A stretch of 64,000 nucleotides of DNA, taken from Liolophura sinensis. Taxonomy: Eukaryota; Mollusca; Polyplacophora; Chitonida; Chitonidae. Positions 33,472 to 44,890 of this stretch are shown here, piece after piece (position 1 is the first letter of the stretch; every line of letters begins with the position of its first letter). The translations under genes and the position numbers were made by a program. The DNA lies in assembly GCF_032854445.1 (NCBI RefSeq), contig NC_088302.1, forward strand, positions 12,583,338-12,647,337. The letters are read 5' to 3'. Below the pieces are notes generated by a model. It was not told the DNA's origin, ran no database searches, and worked only from the letters and a program-made list of their open reading frames with translations.

Positions 33472-33768
33472 TTATATAAACATGTGTCTTATTAAGTACT
33501 GAACGATTGGCATAAATCCACAAGCAGTGAGTCGTTTAGATTTTTTTGAGCCAAGGGACCCCTCGGCTTTGGCCACGGTGGCCCCCAACGTGAGAAGTCG
33601 CCCTATGTGAACATCCTTGACCAAACTATCTTGTGCTGGAGTATACGAACTCGCTTGGCTTACTGATACAACGGAAGGGGAGTCCATGGTTTGAGAAAGA
33701 ATCAGTACAAATGCCTTGGAGAATAACTCGCAGACTACATTGACCATGAGAGTGAAGAAAACTGACAA
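33472..33768 (-). other. Unrecognised 98-codon open frame
   Basis: Minus-strand frame in a locally GC-rich patch. Its central part (SVSQASSYTPAQDSLVKDVH, GATVAKAEGSLGSKKSKRL) has a soluble, Lys/Ser-rich composition, while the ends look like random AT-rich translation. I do not recognise a family. It is not present in the module X copy near 52.6 kb. It could be a scrap of a transposon ORF or chance. Confidence 0.15.
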
Positions 33769-34199
33769 CTGTAACTAACACACTCTGTATTGCGTTATCC
33801 ATACTGGCAGCACGTTTTGTTTGGGTTTAACCAGGTCTTGTTTTACTGTTAGCCTAGTGTGTCTTATTCAAAATGCAACTCTGGACTTATTCAGGCGTCT
33901 CTTTTTGTTTTGCATATCCTGTGGGAACAATGATAAGCTATGTTATAAGCTATAAGATAGTTAGTTGTAAAGCGCGAGAAATAGTCAACTTTAGATTCCG
34001 GTACCGGATATTAGGTAGGCTAAGTACAAATACTACCTTCATCGAAGTAGAGGTGAACGATTCTGACTATTTTCACTTGTCTTCGGCATGACGCACAATA
34101 GATTGAGGTACGTTCAACAGTTTGATCATTATTTTGTATATTCCCATTTCACAGACGATAACAGCAATAGTAAGCCTTATAACAGGAGCAGTGACTAAG

Positions 34200-34989
34200 A
34201 GCGTACTTGATTCCAGTATTGGTTTTACGATTGTGGTAAATGCCAGTGATTAATCGACTGGCGCCAGGGCTAAATTACGTCATTTTAAACAGCAGGAAAA
34301 GTAAACCTCTTCTAAGAACCTGCCAACATTGCTAGACGCGTAAATCCGGCTGTGTGACATTGATAGCAAGTTTAGTTTTCTCAGCTGTTATATGACAAAT
34401 AATGCCTTTAGTGTCCTTTATTATAATATGGTTAAACACTTCCAGCGCAAGTATATCTTTTTAGTTTCATTTTTGATGGATCCATTGATTCCTTGTTCAC
34501 CAATATACCATACATATCATACAGAGATGTACTGATATAAGACAATCGGGATTAAAGCTCCATCATTAGTTCATACTTATGGCGGTAATGGCGAAATATA
34601 TACCACAGATGACCAATGATTGTTTTTTATTTATTTTTTTATTAAAAGAAATATGAAAGAAAACGAAATGTGCATGGTCCACATAAGTATCTGTTGCAGG
34701 AGTTCTAATTTTAATTTTCATTTAAACAGAAATGTAAAAGTCAAACTTCTGATTTGTGATGATAATTTATTCCATTCCCGAGGCGCGCATACTTGAAGTG
34801 AGCTTGATTTTAGTCACCAATTTATCTTAGCCTGATACATGTGATGCATTTTCAACATTATTTGTGTTACGCGGTATTAACAAACCTGGTTTTAATAAAC
34901 CTGGTAGTAATCTACGTCTACCTTATCAGTTAACGGATTATAATTGCCTAGTGTATAGTATCAGTTATCCTAAAATCACAATTGTCATA
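34200..34989 (+). repeat. Module Y copy 1, first part
   Basis: Diverged counterpart of parts of 53400-54700 and 61640-62200. Similarity is weak and patchy. No gene is seen. Confidence 0.4.
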
Positions 34990-36290
34990 CATTATACACT
35001 CTAGGCAAGCTTGTTGTGAAAAGCCACTGACCTAGAACTCTCCACTGTGGGCCCGGTGAATATAATAGGCTCTCATGTTCTCGGTTGTGTGAGAGGCAAT
35101 CCAGGAGCGACCTGTTTGCCGTGGGTTGCGACCCGCAATCTCTGAGGGCGGGATCCTGGTAGCTGAAGGCGTGTTGGTCTTGCGAGATCCTCACGCGTAA
35201 AATACCACTTTGGCCCTTACTCTGAGAGAGACCGTTGTTGGGGCCCAGTCCAGTCCATCCGCTTGGTCACGTCCTGCCTCTACGTGGCCCCAAATTTCTC
35301 CATTACAACATTCTTTAGAGAATAAATGTCATTTCTCAGAATTCGTTTGCGGGACTACGTTTGAGACGGTGGCTCATGGGTCAATCGAGTAGTACGTATC
35401 TGATGTGTGACCTCTTTCACAGGGTGGGAGAGACTGAGGAGCTCGTGGTGGAGAATTGGGTTTGCTTATTAAGGCTATCTAGTCTAGTATACCTCATGTG
35501 GAGTCCTTGGTGTGTTTCCTGCTTGGTATCCCCAGATTCAGGCATCGCCCTGGTTGGCGCTCCATGGTGGGTGGGGAACACGTGGGGTGAATTCGTATTT
35601 TATAATTATTATGTCTTCCCTAAACGTTTCGTCTAGTGTCTCTAATGTAACTATCCGGTCCTCAGCCGACTTCAGGTGCTGATAAAAAGAGGAAGCTGGA
35701 GATTTTGTCGGACCCACTTGATAATGGAGGCCAGCTAGCCGGCTTTCATTATTCTCTCAACTAAGCGTGAACAAAAGCCGGCCTTTAAAATTCGTCCTTT
35801 TCTGCCAATAAAGGCTTTACAAGATTCAGCAGGTACTTTAAAAAGCGATCCGGAAGCATTCTTATTGAATGTTTCCGGAAACAATCTGAAAATTTATTAT
35901 CATTAAATAAAATGTCCGATAGATCTGTTTTTACCTTCCCACACAATTCCCTGAACAGCTGTCAGGGAATGATACGTGAAAGGGATGGGATATTATTGAC
36001 TTATCAAGAGAAGAAATCTGTACAGAATTTAATCCACATGGTGTTGCCAGAGAAAAGCACTTCACAACCAAAAAAGCTGGCAACATCCTCAAATTAAATA
36101 CATACGTTTCACCCTTTAATAGTACTCTGCGTATATCTACATTGGCCGGTAAAAGCGTTAATAAGGATTTACATATCCCTAATCCAACATGTTGTTTCAC
36201 TGGCCAAAAATGTGGTCACGACAAGAGCTTTTTATGCCCGTGGTATGCACGGCCAGCCAAATGACGACGGGTTATTGGAAATATTCTTCT
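34990..36290 (+). pseudogene. LINE 5' region with ORF1 remnant
   Basis: A GC-richer insertion interrupting module Y. From about 35611 a decayed protein can be followed in several frames. It begins at an ATG after TTATAATTATT (SSLNVSSSVSNVTI), then KKRKLEILSDPLDNGGQ, FKIRPFLPIKALQDSAGTLK, LNVSGNN, SLNSCQGMIRERD, LNTYVSPFNSTLRIST, and finally LHIPNPTCCFTGQKCGHDKS. The last part resembles the IPNPLRCFxCQ-type CCHC knuckle of ORF1 proteins in Jockey-like non-LTR retrotransposons of invertebrates. ORF1p binds element RNA. The region 34990-35610 would be 5' UTR. No ORF2 (endonuclease/RT) follows: module Y resumes at about 36290. The family assignment is from memory of the motif order. Confidence 0.6.
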
Positions 36291-38568
36291 ATTTCTACCG
36301 GTAAATAAATGTCGTATGCAAGAAGGTATATCTGTGATATTTTGATACATTGTGTTTTTCTGAAATGTAGTCAGCATTTGCCGGCAAGTTTAAAAGGAAA
36401 ATTCCAACGTGGAATATTAGGTGTCGATATGGTTGTATGTAAATCATTCAAAGGAGAATGAAAGTAATCGTGTGCTCTTTGGGTTCTGTAGAAAATCTCA
36501 GTCTTGAATGAGGACGTGGGATAGAGGTCAAGCCGCCTTCGAGAGCAGACTGTTTTTAAAGAGACAATCTAGCTTTTTATTATAGCCAGCCGTCTCATAA
36601 ACCATCCTTATCAGCTTGTAAGCGTTCTTTATGAGCATCATTGACTTGACAGGGCTCTTAACTCATCTCTGGTTAGGAGCAGTGGATATATATGCGGTTG
36701 AGCTAGACAAAGTTAGGATGCCATCGCAGACTGACCGCACACCACTTCAAACAATTTCCTGACGTAAGCTTTGCGGAAACATCGCAAAATACTTTAATTT
36801 TGCGGCTTCTTGCATCCATATTGAGATATTGTTTCACAGATATCAGTCAAATTCAATCAGGTAAAGACGGTCCAGTGACCGGGTCATCAAGCCGTTTTAT
36901 GAAGAAGAGTAGTCACATGTAATGGTCATAATGAAAAGTCAGTGTTCGATAATCCGCGAGGAACTAGACCTAGAACCGTTTCGGAGACGCCAATATTTAA
37001 TATGCTTCCCAGAAGGTCATGGGGCGGCCTTTTAGTGATACGCCAGGAACCCAATTCCATTTTTGCCAGCATCAAATTGACCAGTGGTCTGAGGAATTCA
37101 GTGTTCGTTTTTGCTGTACATTTTGTTACACCGAAACGTAACCTGAACTATCATTAACGTTACTGCCTTTAATTGTCCTAAAGGTGTGTTTTTAGTTTTT
37201 GAAGATCTCCCCAGAAAAGGCCAGCATCTATGGGCGCCGATCCTGGTAGCCCACTCACCTGATATTTACGTCTGGCGCCATGTCTGGCTCCAGCTAACCT
37301 CTTAGCCATGCTGTAAGGTCAAAACGTCGAAACAGACATGCGTAAGCCAGCCGTCAACCAACATGGCCGTTCCAGATCTATGATCGCAAAGTCAATTCAA
37401 ACAACAACGTCTGACACAGCCTGCCAAAGAACTAAGCCAATACGGTACGCAACTAGGACGAAATCATGGAAAGAGAAGCAGTCAACAGTTTTCAGTTATG
37501 TTAAAAAGGCTTAAGGTATATTCTAGACGAGTGAGTCAGCAATATAGCGAATGAGTCAAAGTGAATGAGGACGATCGTGAAGAAACGTCGAGAGAGGCTG
37601 GTTCTCAGCGGCTGCATGGGGAATTATATTCCGAAACTGACGCCACCCTGTTGTGAGCCTCTCGACGGGTTTCATCATCTTTCTCATTCACTAAACGCTA
37701 TATTGATCACAAATTCGCCTAGAACAAACCTTGTATCTGTCCAACGTCACTAAAAATTGTTGACTGCTTTTTTTTCGAAGATTCCGTCCTTTTTTGCAAA
37801 TTGGTCTTGCGATTATTGACCTGGACCCTGCATCTTGGTTGAGAGCTGGACAAGATTTTGTCAGTGTTGTAGTGATGTTCTCCAAGCAGACGCTGACAGC
37901 CAGCCTCTCAGGAATACTCAAAATGCTGTGTTGTCATGGCACTTAACATACACTAATATGAAAACACAGGTCCCCTGTGTATATTGTTTAATAAGTCTCT
38001 CAGCCGGATTCACACCCACATACATCACACTGTGGCAGACATAGCCCATTCGTTGTATTCTCAAAAGAGTACGTAGTAAAAAGGTATATGGTGAAAAGAA
38101 CCCAGTTTCTCCATTAGAAATCATTTAAGTGATTTTGAGTGAAATTTGACATGTAAAAGCGGAAAGAAATATACTCAAAGCACACAGCGGAGTCATATAT
38201 TTCTATTACAGATTCTGGATCTATGTCCTGGTCTGCATGGTCAATATTTTAATCTCCTTTTGCACGCCAGCCCCAATCCTTAGTGTAGTCCAAGTACAGG
38301 CCAACCAGGTGTAGTTAAGTACATGAAAACGAATACAGTAAGATCTATTGATGGAGGGATCTGTCGGCCATACAGAGACATCATTTATTATGTGTTCAAA
38401 ATCATGTTTCAACCAGAGAGAATACGGAGTCGGTATAGACGGTATATTATGATTTTCCATAAACACTCTGTTGATTTATTCATGCATTTGATTCTTGTTT
38501 AACTAAAAATGTTTTACTACGTCCCTCTCCACCTTTCCTAACACTACGGGGTAGAGCTACATAAAGTT
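36290..38568 (+). repeat. Module Y copy 1, second part
   Basis: Matches both 55360-55870 and 62470-63420. 36474-36670 (TGGGTTCTGTAGAAAATCTC, CAAGCCGCCTTCGAGAGCAG, CATCATTGACTTGACAGG) pairs with 55370-55545 and 62500-62680. 36942-37130 pairs with 62890-63060. 37205-37320 (CCCACTCACCTGATATTTAC) pairs with 55745-55865. 37570-37680 is reversed relative to the other two copies. No conserved reading frame. Confidence 0.8.
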
Positions 38569-38569
38569 A

Positions 38570-39079
38570 TATTTGATTTTCTTGGAATAGTGCCAGAGTT
38601 GTGCCAACTCGCACGTCGGGCGCTTTTGTCACGTCTCCTGTGAAAGTACAGACCAACATAAATATGCGCATTACATTTTTGGTGGCCTCACATTCACTCC
38701 TTAGGAGATTGCCAGATCATCGCTTAATGTTAAAACGAAACCAACTAATAACGGCGACCGCGCTCCTTATGTAAGCAATAACTAGTGGCTTTCGTAACAT
38801 TTAGACCGGTTAATAATTTTGCAGAAATGAATTAGTAACTTTTGACCACACAAGTGGACCAGTGCAATATTGCAACAGTTGTAGGCTTCAAAATGAAGTA
38901 CGTTAGGGTGGCTTCGTTGGGATCTCACCACACACAGGAGGCGATATTGATTACACTAACCAGGACCATCGTGGCCGATAGGTTTCGTTTTAACATAGGG
39001 CGATGATCTTCGAGGCCGGAAATCTCATAAAGAAATGAGCTAAGCCAGGACTCTGGCACTACTTCAATAAAATCAAATA
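38570..39079. mobile_element. Foldback / MITE-like element with long inverted ends
   Basis: Outer arms 38570-38598 and 39051-39079 are inverted copies with 3 mismatches in 29 bp (TATTTGATTTTCTTGGAATA versus the reverse of CTACTTCAATAAAATCAAAT). Inner arms also pair: 38714-38742 (AGATCATCGCTTAATGTTAA) with 38981-39009 (TTAACATAGGGCGATGATCT). The middle (about 38770-38960) is unpaired. TA lies at both outer ends, compatible with a TA target. It contains no open frame for a transposase, so it would be non-autonomous. Confidence 0.75.
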
Positions 39080-39239
39080 GAATGTTGTGATATAGTTACA
39101 CTAGCCGTAGTGTTAGTGAATGTGTACACGAGCACGTGGAGCTAAGGGTAGGGACAGTTCCGGGACAACCACCTGTTACCAACTTGTCTTTGATGTTGGC
39201 AGGCGTGATATCCACATTCTGATAAGGCTAATATTCACG

Positions 39240-39469
39240 TTTTGATCAGGGGTATTAATGGAAAGTTTATGTCTGTTCCATTACTAGAGGGTACCCTCAC
39301 TTCTGAGTTGGTTACTGGTTTAATAACTGTAGAGGTTGTTCATAATTTGCCTACGGAAGGTATTTCCTTTTCGCCGGATCATCACTTAGCAGGAGAAAAA
39401 GTTAAGGCGTGTCCTTATATCTGTAGTGTTTCGGTTGTGGACGGAAATACAGAGGACCTGCAGGATTAG
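39240..39469 (+). pseudogene. Protease-region remnant of the Gmr1-like element
   Basis: A 75-codon open frame carrying SVPLLEGTLTSELVTGLITV, VVHNLPTEGISF and HHLAGEKVKACP. This is the stretch that in related elements ends the aspartic protease (the LLGNDLAG-type end). The catalytic DTG part would lie upstream and is not seen. Confidence 0.6.
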
Positions 39470-39607
39470 TTTTCAGGTATATTTTCCTCTTGTGTGATCA
39501 CCAGGTAACAGAGCTATTTAGATGGAAGACAATTCTTTGTTACCATGGAGCATTCAGCGGGTATGTTAATTTGGCTGAAACTTTCATGAATATTTGTCTG
39601 ATCTGAT

Positions 39608-40636
39608 GTGCTTAAGCAACAGCAGTCAGATCCTGAATCAAGGGAATTCAGTAAGTCTGCTTTATCTGTGGAGGGAATAGCTGATGAATCTGTTGGTTGT
39701 TACATGGAGGATAAGCCGTTGGGAAGAAAGTATGGACCTCCTCATGTATTAGTCAACGATAATTGGACAACTTTTAAATCAAGTTGTCTTACCTCCAAGT
39801 TATAGACAGGAAATCACTGACCTAAGATTCATAAGGATGCGGTTAATTTCTGTAAGACATGTCACACCTGTCAGCTGGTAGGAAAACCACAGCATAGTGT
39901 AAGGCAAGCACCTTTAATTCCAATTCCTTGTTTCGGTGAACCTTTCAGTAAGGTATTTATTGATTGCGTTGGTCAAATACCTACAACTAAGTGAGACACC
40001 AGGTATGGTTTACCCAAGAAAATACAATCTGACAAGGGGTAGAATTTTTTATGTCAGACTTACTTCAGGAACCTATGTATCTAAGTACCTTAAATCCACG
40101 GCTTATCACCTTCAATCTGAAGGCGCTTTGGAAAGATACCACAAAACCATGAATAGTGCTCTACGAGCATATTGTATGGAATACTCTGAAGATTGGGACA
40201 AAGGGATTCCATTTGTATTGTTTGCCACTAGGGATACTCCCAATGAGTCCAGTGATCTTAGTCCATTTGAGTTGTATGGTTATCAAGTTCTAGTTTTGTT
40301 ACCCCTACCTCAGGAACCGCGGAAGGATACGTTTAGTGGAACATATCAGGTGGTAAAGAAAGGTAACGATGTAAGCTACCTTAATAGCACACCTGATAAT
40401 AGGAAAACTGAGTAGGTCACATTAATATGCTCAAGAAGTACAATTCCCGTGACGCAAGTCAGTCAGTAGCCGTGGCTAGCACAGCAGTACATCATGTAGA
40501 GGAAAGTGGTAAGCTGTCCACTACATGTACTGAGTCCAAAGAGCCAGGTAGCATTCATGTTAACTTGTTAAATCCTAAGATGGATAACTCAGATGTGTTG
40601 AGCTATTTAGATGAAATGTTAAGTCATCTTGCTTAA
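39608..40636 (+). pseudogene. Integrase remnant of the Gmr1-like element
   Basis: Starts with the pre-integrase region (LKQQQSDPESREFSKSAL). The zinc-binding end VNFCKTCHTCQLVGKP follows at about 39845, and the first catalytic Asp lies in VFIDCVGQIPTTK (39955-39995). The second Asp region (IQSDKG, about 40025) follows almost at once, so roughly 45 residues of the core are missing. The Glu region is open and well kept (HLQSEGALERYHKTM, 40105-40150), then RAYCMEYSEDWDKGIPFVLF and SPFELYG. The C-terminal module (GTYQVVKKGNDVSYLNSTPD) reaches a stop near 40415, after which INMLKKYNSRDASQSVAV continues in another frame. It passes into a linker (VLSYLDEMLSHLA) ahead of RT. Confidence 0.85.
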
Positions 40637-40639
40637 AGT

Positions 40640-41020
40640 AAGAGAGAAGATATTTGTAAGCTGCTCAAGACTTATCCTAAAAAACGTTCGGATATATTAG
40701 GTTGTTAATGCTGCAGTACATGATGTAGATGGAGGAGGGGCTGTATCTATCAAACAGCGCTCCTACAGAATTAACCCTACAAAGTTAAAGCTCGTTAACC
40801 AAGAAATACAGTACATGTGAGACAACGGGATTATAGAGCCTAGCCAAAGTGACCTGTGTTCACCAAGTGTAGTTATCCCTAAGCCCGATGGTTCTATACA
40901 CGTGTGTGGATTACAGAAAGATCAATGCTGTAACCGAAACGGATTTTTATCCTATTTCTCGTACTAAAGATCGCTTTGATAGAGTCGGAAATGCCAAGTT
41001 TGCATGATCAGATAGTTGTC
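40640..41020 (+). pseudogene. Reverse transcriptase remnant, palm core deleted
   Basis: Begins with the RT approach (YRINPTKLKLVNQEIQYM, DNGIIEPSQSDLCSPSVVI, PKPDGSIHVC), then in another frame VDYRKINAVTETDFYPISR and FDRVGNAKFA. At that point the sequence jumps to the RT-RNase H connection (ALDKLKGILSNPPIS). The stretch that would contain the Y-x-D-D active site is absent. Stops and a frameshift near 40910 add to the damage. Confidence 0.85.
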
Positions 41021-41455
41021 AGTCAGCTCTTGACAAGTTAAAGGGCATTCTATCTAACCCTCCTATTTCGACAGCTCCAAATTTTATCCGTCCTTTTAAG
41101 ATGGCAGTGGACGATAGTGGCATCTGAGTAGGAGCTGTTTAGCTCCCTGAAGAAAAGGATATGATAGAACAGCCTGTGAGCTACTTCTGTAGAAAGTTAA
41201 ATAAACTTCAAAAGAATTATTCCACCATAGAGAGGGAGACATTAGGCCTTGTGTTGGCTGTACAGCACTTCGAGGTGTATTTGACCAGTTGTTCTGGTAA
41301 TGTCAATGTGTATACTGATCACAGCCCTTTGGTGTTCTTAGAGAAGGTTAACAACAAAAATCACTATTACGATGGTGTTTGAACTTACAGCCTTATGCTG
41401 TGGAAATTGTACATATTGCTGGTGAGGATAACATTGTGGTAGAGCTTGATTGACA
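41021..41455 (+). pseudogene. RNase H remnant of the Gmr1-like element
   Basis: FIRPFKMAVDDSGI (about 41090), then a long open stretch 41161-41382 with PVSYFCRKLNKLQKNYSTIE, ETLGLVLAVQHFEVYL and YTDHSPLVFLEKVNN. After a frameshift PYAVEIVHIAGEDNIVVE follows, ending near 41455. This is the standard RT-RNase H end of Ty3/Gypsy elements. In this element it ends pol, because integrase lies upstream. Confidence 0.88.
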
Positions 41456-41607
41456 TATATGCATGTATGTTTCTTTGTATATGTACATATATCTCTTGTA
41501 ACATCATTTTGTCATTTTTGTATGTATGTGCTATATTCTGTGATTGTAAAGATCACCGTACTTATGCAAAGCTACCTTTTCTTAGGGCGGGGCGTTGGGA
41601 GAGGAAG

Positions 41608-42600
41608 TGTTACGAACTCCGTCCTTAAATATTGTATTATATTTTTTATTTGTTCTGGAGTCAGTGTCTGACCTACATTTTTCCTTTTGTGTACGTTATA
41701 GCCTGCGCTGTAATTCCATCGACCCTTCTCGAGGCATCGGTGTTTATCTGTTCAGTGTCATTGTATATAGCGAATAAATTCTGGAACTATGTATTGCCGT
41801 TGTAAGCCATCCAGAGTTTTATTTACGTTAGTCTATAAATATGAGCGGTGAAGATGTAAAGTTAGAAGTCATTTCTTCAAGTCCACTTGAGAGTCATATT
41901 TACTGCCAAGGATTCTACCGGGTTTGGAACTATCGGTTGTCATGCCATCATTCATCATATGTACTCCATTTTCTGCACAGAGCCCGTTGTGATTTTTTCA
42001 CCACTTGCTATATTTTTTGAGAGTTATTTTGGAGCTCATTTTGGAGCTCATTTATTGCCTCTTTGTGCGATTATGTACATTTTATCCCAGTTCACCCTGA
42101 AAGTAACTTTGTGTGTATCTCCGAGGAATGAAACATACATCGCCAGCTCGGTATCACGAACGCTACTGTCAACCTGTCCGGCCTGAGACGTTACACCTTC
42201 ACAGGCAGTTTGGGAAATAAACCATCTTCAGGGTGCCGTGTCCACTTCAGCTTGTCTTCATGTCATCCATCGATTGGGGAATTCCTCTTGACTATGGATT
42301 CTATATTTACGTGGACATACTTGCCTTTGGAAGCCGGAATATTCCATCCGGATTTAGACGCTGTCATCAGTGAGATATTATATATTTTGTAATTATTTGT
42401 ATTGTGTTGGTATATTATTGTCAGCTGTATTATTTGTCTACTTTGTTAAAATATATGTACTGAACTTATTCAAGCGTCTTGGTGTTTGTTTGATCTTGTG
42501 TAAGGCCTATCGCCCAAAGTGCCACCCGACGGATATACCGTTTGGATATTTGGATAAACTAGTGGATAAAGCCTATTCCTGATTCCGGATTAATTCGATG
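41608..42600 (+). repeat. Probable 3' LTR of the Gmr1-like element
   Basis: A purine-rich tract (GGGAGAGGAAG, 41597-41607) is followed by TGTTACGAACTCCGTCCTTA, a normal LTR start. An AATAAA lies at about 41774. The end is not fixed; the unit may run to about 42600 (before AGTATTAATTGG) or end earlier. No second LTR is visible in the window, so this is inferred from position. Confidence 0.5.
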
Positions 42601-42769
42601 TTAGGAAAGTATTAATTGGTTAGATAGATGAAAGTGGAATCCGTCGTCATTCACGGTACGATTATGACGGGCCATCTGTTTGGGTGCAGGACAGGTAATT
42701 ACGGACTATGACAATCATGCCGGGAGTACCCCAGATCTCTTTGATATTGACAGATTGTTTCGTTCACGC

Positions 42770-44890
42770 AATCAGATTGAAGCATATCGTTTTCAATTTT
42801 TTTCTTTGTAGTTGTAATGGTGTGTAAGATTTTATTATGTACCAGGGGGATTGAAAATCGACCATTACTTCCTGGTTCGAAATGTCGTTGCCTAGTTTGT
42901 TAATTAGCGTGTTATGCCGAAATCTGAGTATTTTTGTAGGGAATGAAAATGACCAAATAGGATGTAATTGTCTGTCTCTAAGACACTGCGTAATGTTGTA
43001 GAGTATAGTGGTGGATACAAGTACATAGTATGCCATGGAAACTTTCCCACGACAAGGGGAAATACTCGCTCTCAAAATATGACAATATATAGGTTAAGCG
43101 AGTTCTATATCTCGTCAGGGAACAGTTTCCAGTAATGCTGTCAATTCCGTATGTGAACAAGACTTAAAACACAAACTCGCTGCTCTGGAAGAACTGCTTA
43201 GTGGTTACAGACACTGATGTTTTGAGTAGAGAAATTTTCCAGGCGATGGTTTTCTATGTCTACCATTTCTACTGCAGCAAGTGTTAGTGTTGGTTCTTCC
43301 AATACAAGGTGACCTTACGGATGAATCTTCTTCCCATAAGCTGACTTAAATCGTGCAAGCTTTGTTAAACTTTGGGAATTGAAATTTACTACATCGTTAC
43401 TGAGAAGTGTAACAAGATTTTTCCCGGAAACTTCAAGCTTTATTAATCTCTTCCAGTTGATATTTAGTGCAGTATTAACGGCAAGTGGAAGGTGATTTTT
43501 TTAGGCAAGAACTAATTTCTTCCAGGCACGGTAGCTCCACTGCCACTTGAGTGGTTTAGGTCTAACCTAAAGTGAATGATTGGAGCGATAAAATGAATCG
43601 GTGCATCTGTTATTGACAAATGAATGCACCGGCAAATTAATGCAACAATAAATTAATGTACCAGCGATGGCTGTAGTTTTCGAAGTGGTAATGATCGACC
43701 GTTCAAGAAAATCTCAATAAGAAATACTCATTGCAAATACCAATGATGAAAAATGGAGAAACGAAAACGACGTGGTACATGTGGCTCTAGTTAGTAACGA
43801 GAGTAAGGACGTCCATCCATGGTTTCACAGTGGCATAGGTTCGATTCAGCTCCAATAGCTACCATTTTGAAACACGAACAATCTACTAACGTACATTTGT
43901 ACTATGGTTTTCTTTTGGTGCATCTTACGTGTAATTGTTGGATGTGTCACATTTTAAACCTCTAATTTGAAAATCTCACTTTCTATACAATACCATAGTA
44001 CAATTTAAAACTAATTTAAACTGCTTACATGACAAAAGATTTGAATTCTGTCGTGTTTGAATGGTCTGCGAATCGGTGCAAGTATTATTATAGCTGTGTA
44101 GTGCCGTGATTGTAACGGCGATATCTCATAAATCGGGCTTTCTTGATATTCCTCTTCGACTAAAACAGCTGCGGCTCGTCTCTTTCTTCACTTATATCAG
44201 CTGACTTTTTTATTGGCAGAGCGTTTGAAAACAGTAATTAAGGTTGAAGAATTTCAGTTTGCGTTATGAGTAAAAGTAAAAGTAGGTGATGAATATACCT
44301 GAGGAATATTGGAACGAAGTCAGTATACGGGGTTTTAATGCTGGATATTGGTTTATCAAGGGCATATTTAGCGCCCTTACCTACGACTGTGTATACAACA
44401 GAATATACAGTCCAATATTACAATATTTATTAATTTGCTTCTTAAACAGATTCTTATATGTATTATTCTTTACGACCAAAAGCATAAAAGCGAGTCACTG
44501 CATGTACCTGCCCTCTGGGCATATCCAGATGAAACATTATGATAAGGTCAGATTGACTGGAGCTAGACACGATTTTATTCATATCGAAGCCCTTTGTACA
44601 TTGAATTTAGGCATTTCATACAGGTACAAATGACAATTCCCATTAATGTATCAGCCCTGAAAATTTAGTTTGTCCATCAGTTTTCACTGGTTCAGTACAA
44701 ATGTTACTCTCTGGGTCTAAGTGAAACTTCCGGAAAGGACATGAAAAACACATATAATCCGATGTCCTGGTCTCAAGGTACTACTGTATATCTGGAATAA
44801 GGCCGAAGAAACAAAGAATTCATGAGAAGCTACAGCAAAATAAAAAATCAATTGTTACTGAGAATGAGATCTGAACAGAAACTTTTACCG
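42770..44890 (+). repeat. Module Y copy 1, third part
   Basis: Pairs with 58250-59250. 43085-43260 (GTCAGGGAACAGTTTCCAGT, TGCTGTCAATTCCGTATGTG) matches 58545-58730, and 43570-43760 matches 59030-59220. The region 43800-44880 is weakly matched. No gene seen; open frames are not shared. Confidence 0.75.

Larger units (their letters stand above)
26500..34200 (+). repeat. Module X, copy 1 (diverged segmental duplication)
   Basis: Diverged counterpart of 46450-53340. Anchors are 26545-26610 with 46475-46540 (AATCAGAACAAAGCCTAGAT with AATCAGAGCAAAGCCTGGTT), 28710-29120 with 48080-48530 (CATAGTAACCGAAACTGCC with AAAGTAACCGAAACCAG), 29860-29990 with 49680-49830, 30380-30480 with 50190-50290, 33200-33370 with 52340-52510, and 33790-34090 with 52900-53270. 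Identity is low, about 70% in the best parts by eye. There are no conserved reading frames, so I annotate no gene. Confidence 0.75.
39240..42600 (+). mobile_element. Gmr1-like Ty3/Gypsy LTR element, degenerate
   Basis: Coding remnants occur in the order protease-like, integrase, reverse transcriptase, RNase H, then a purine-rich tract and an LTR-like start. Integrase before RT is the Ty1/copia order. However, the RT and RNase H motifs (PVSYFCRKLNKLQKNYST, YTDHSPLVFLEK, PYAVEIVHIAGEDN) are of Ty3/Gypsy type, the combination that defines the Gmr1 lineage. No gag, 5' LTR or primer site is recognised upstream. Module Y resumes at about 42770-42870. Confidence 0.8.
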
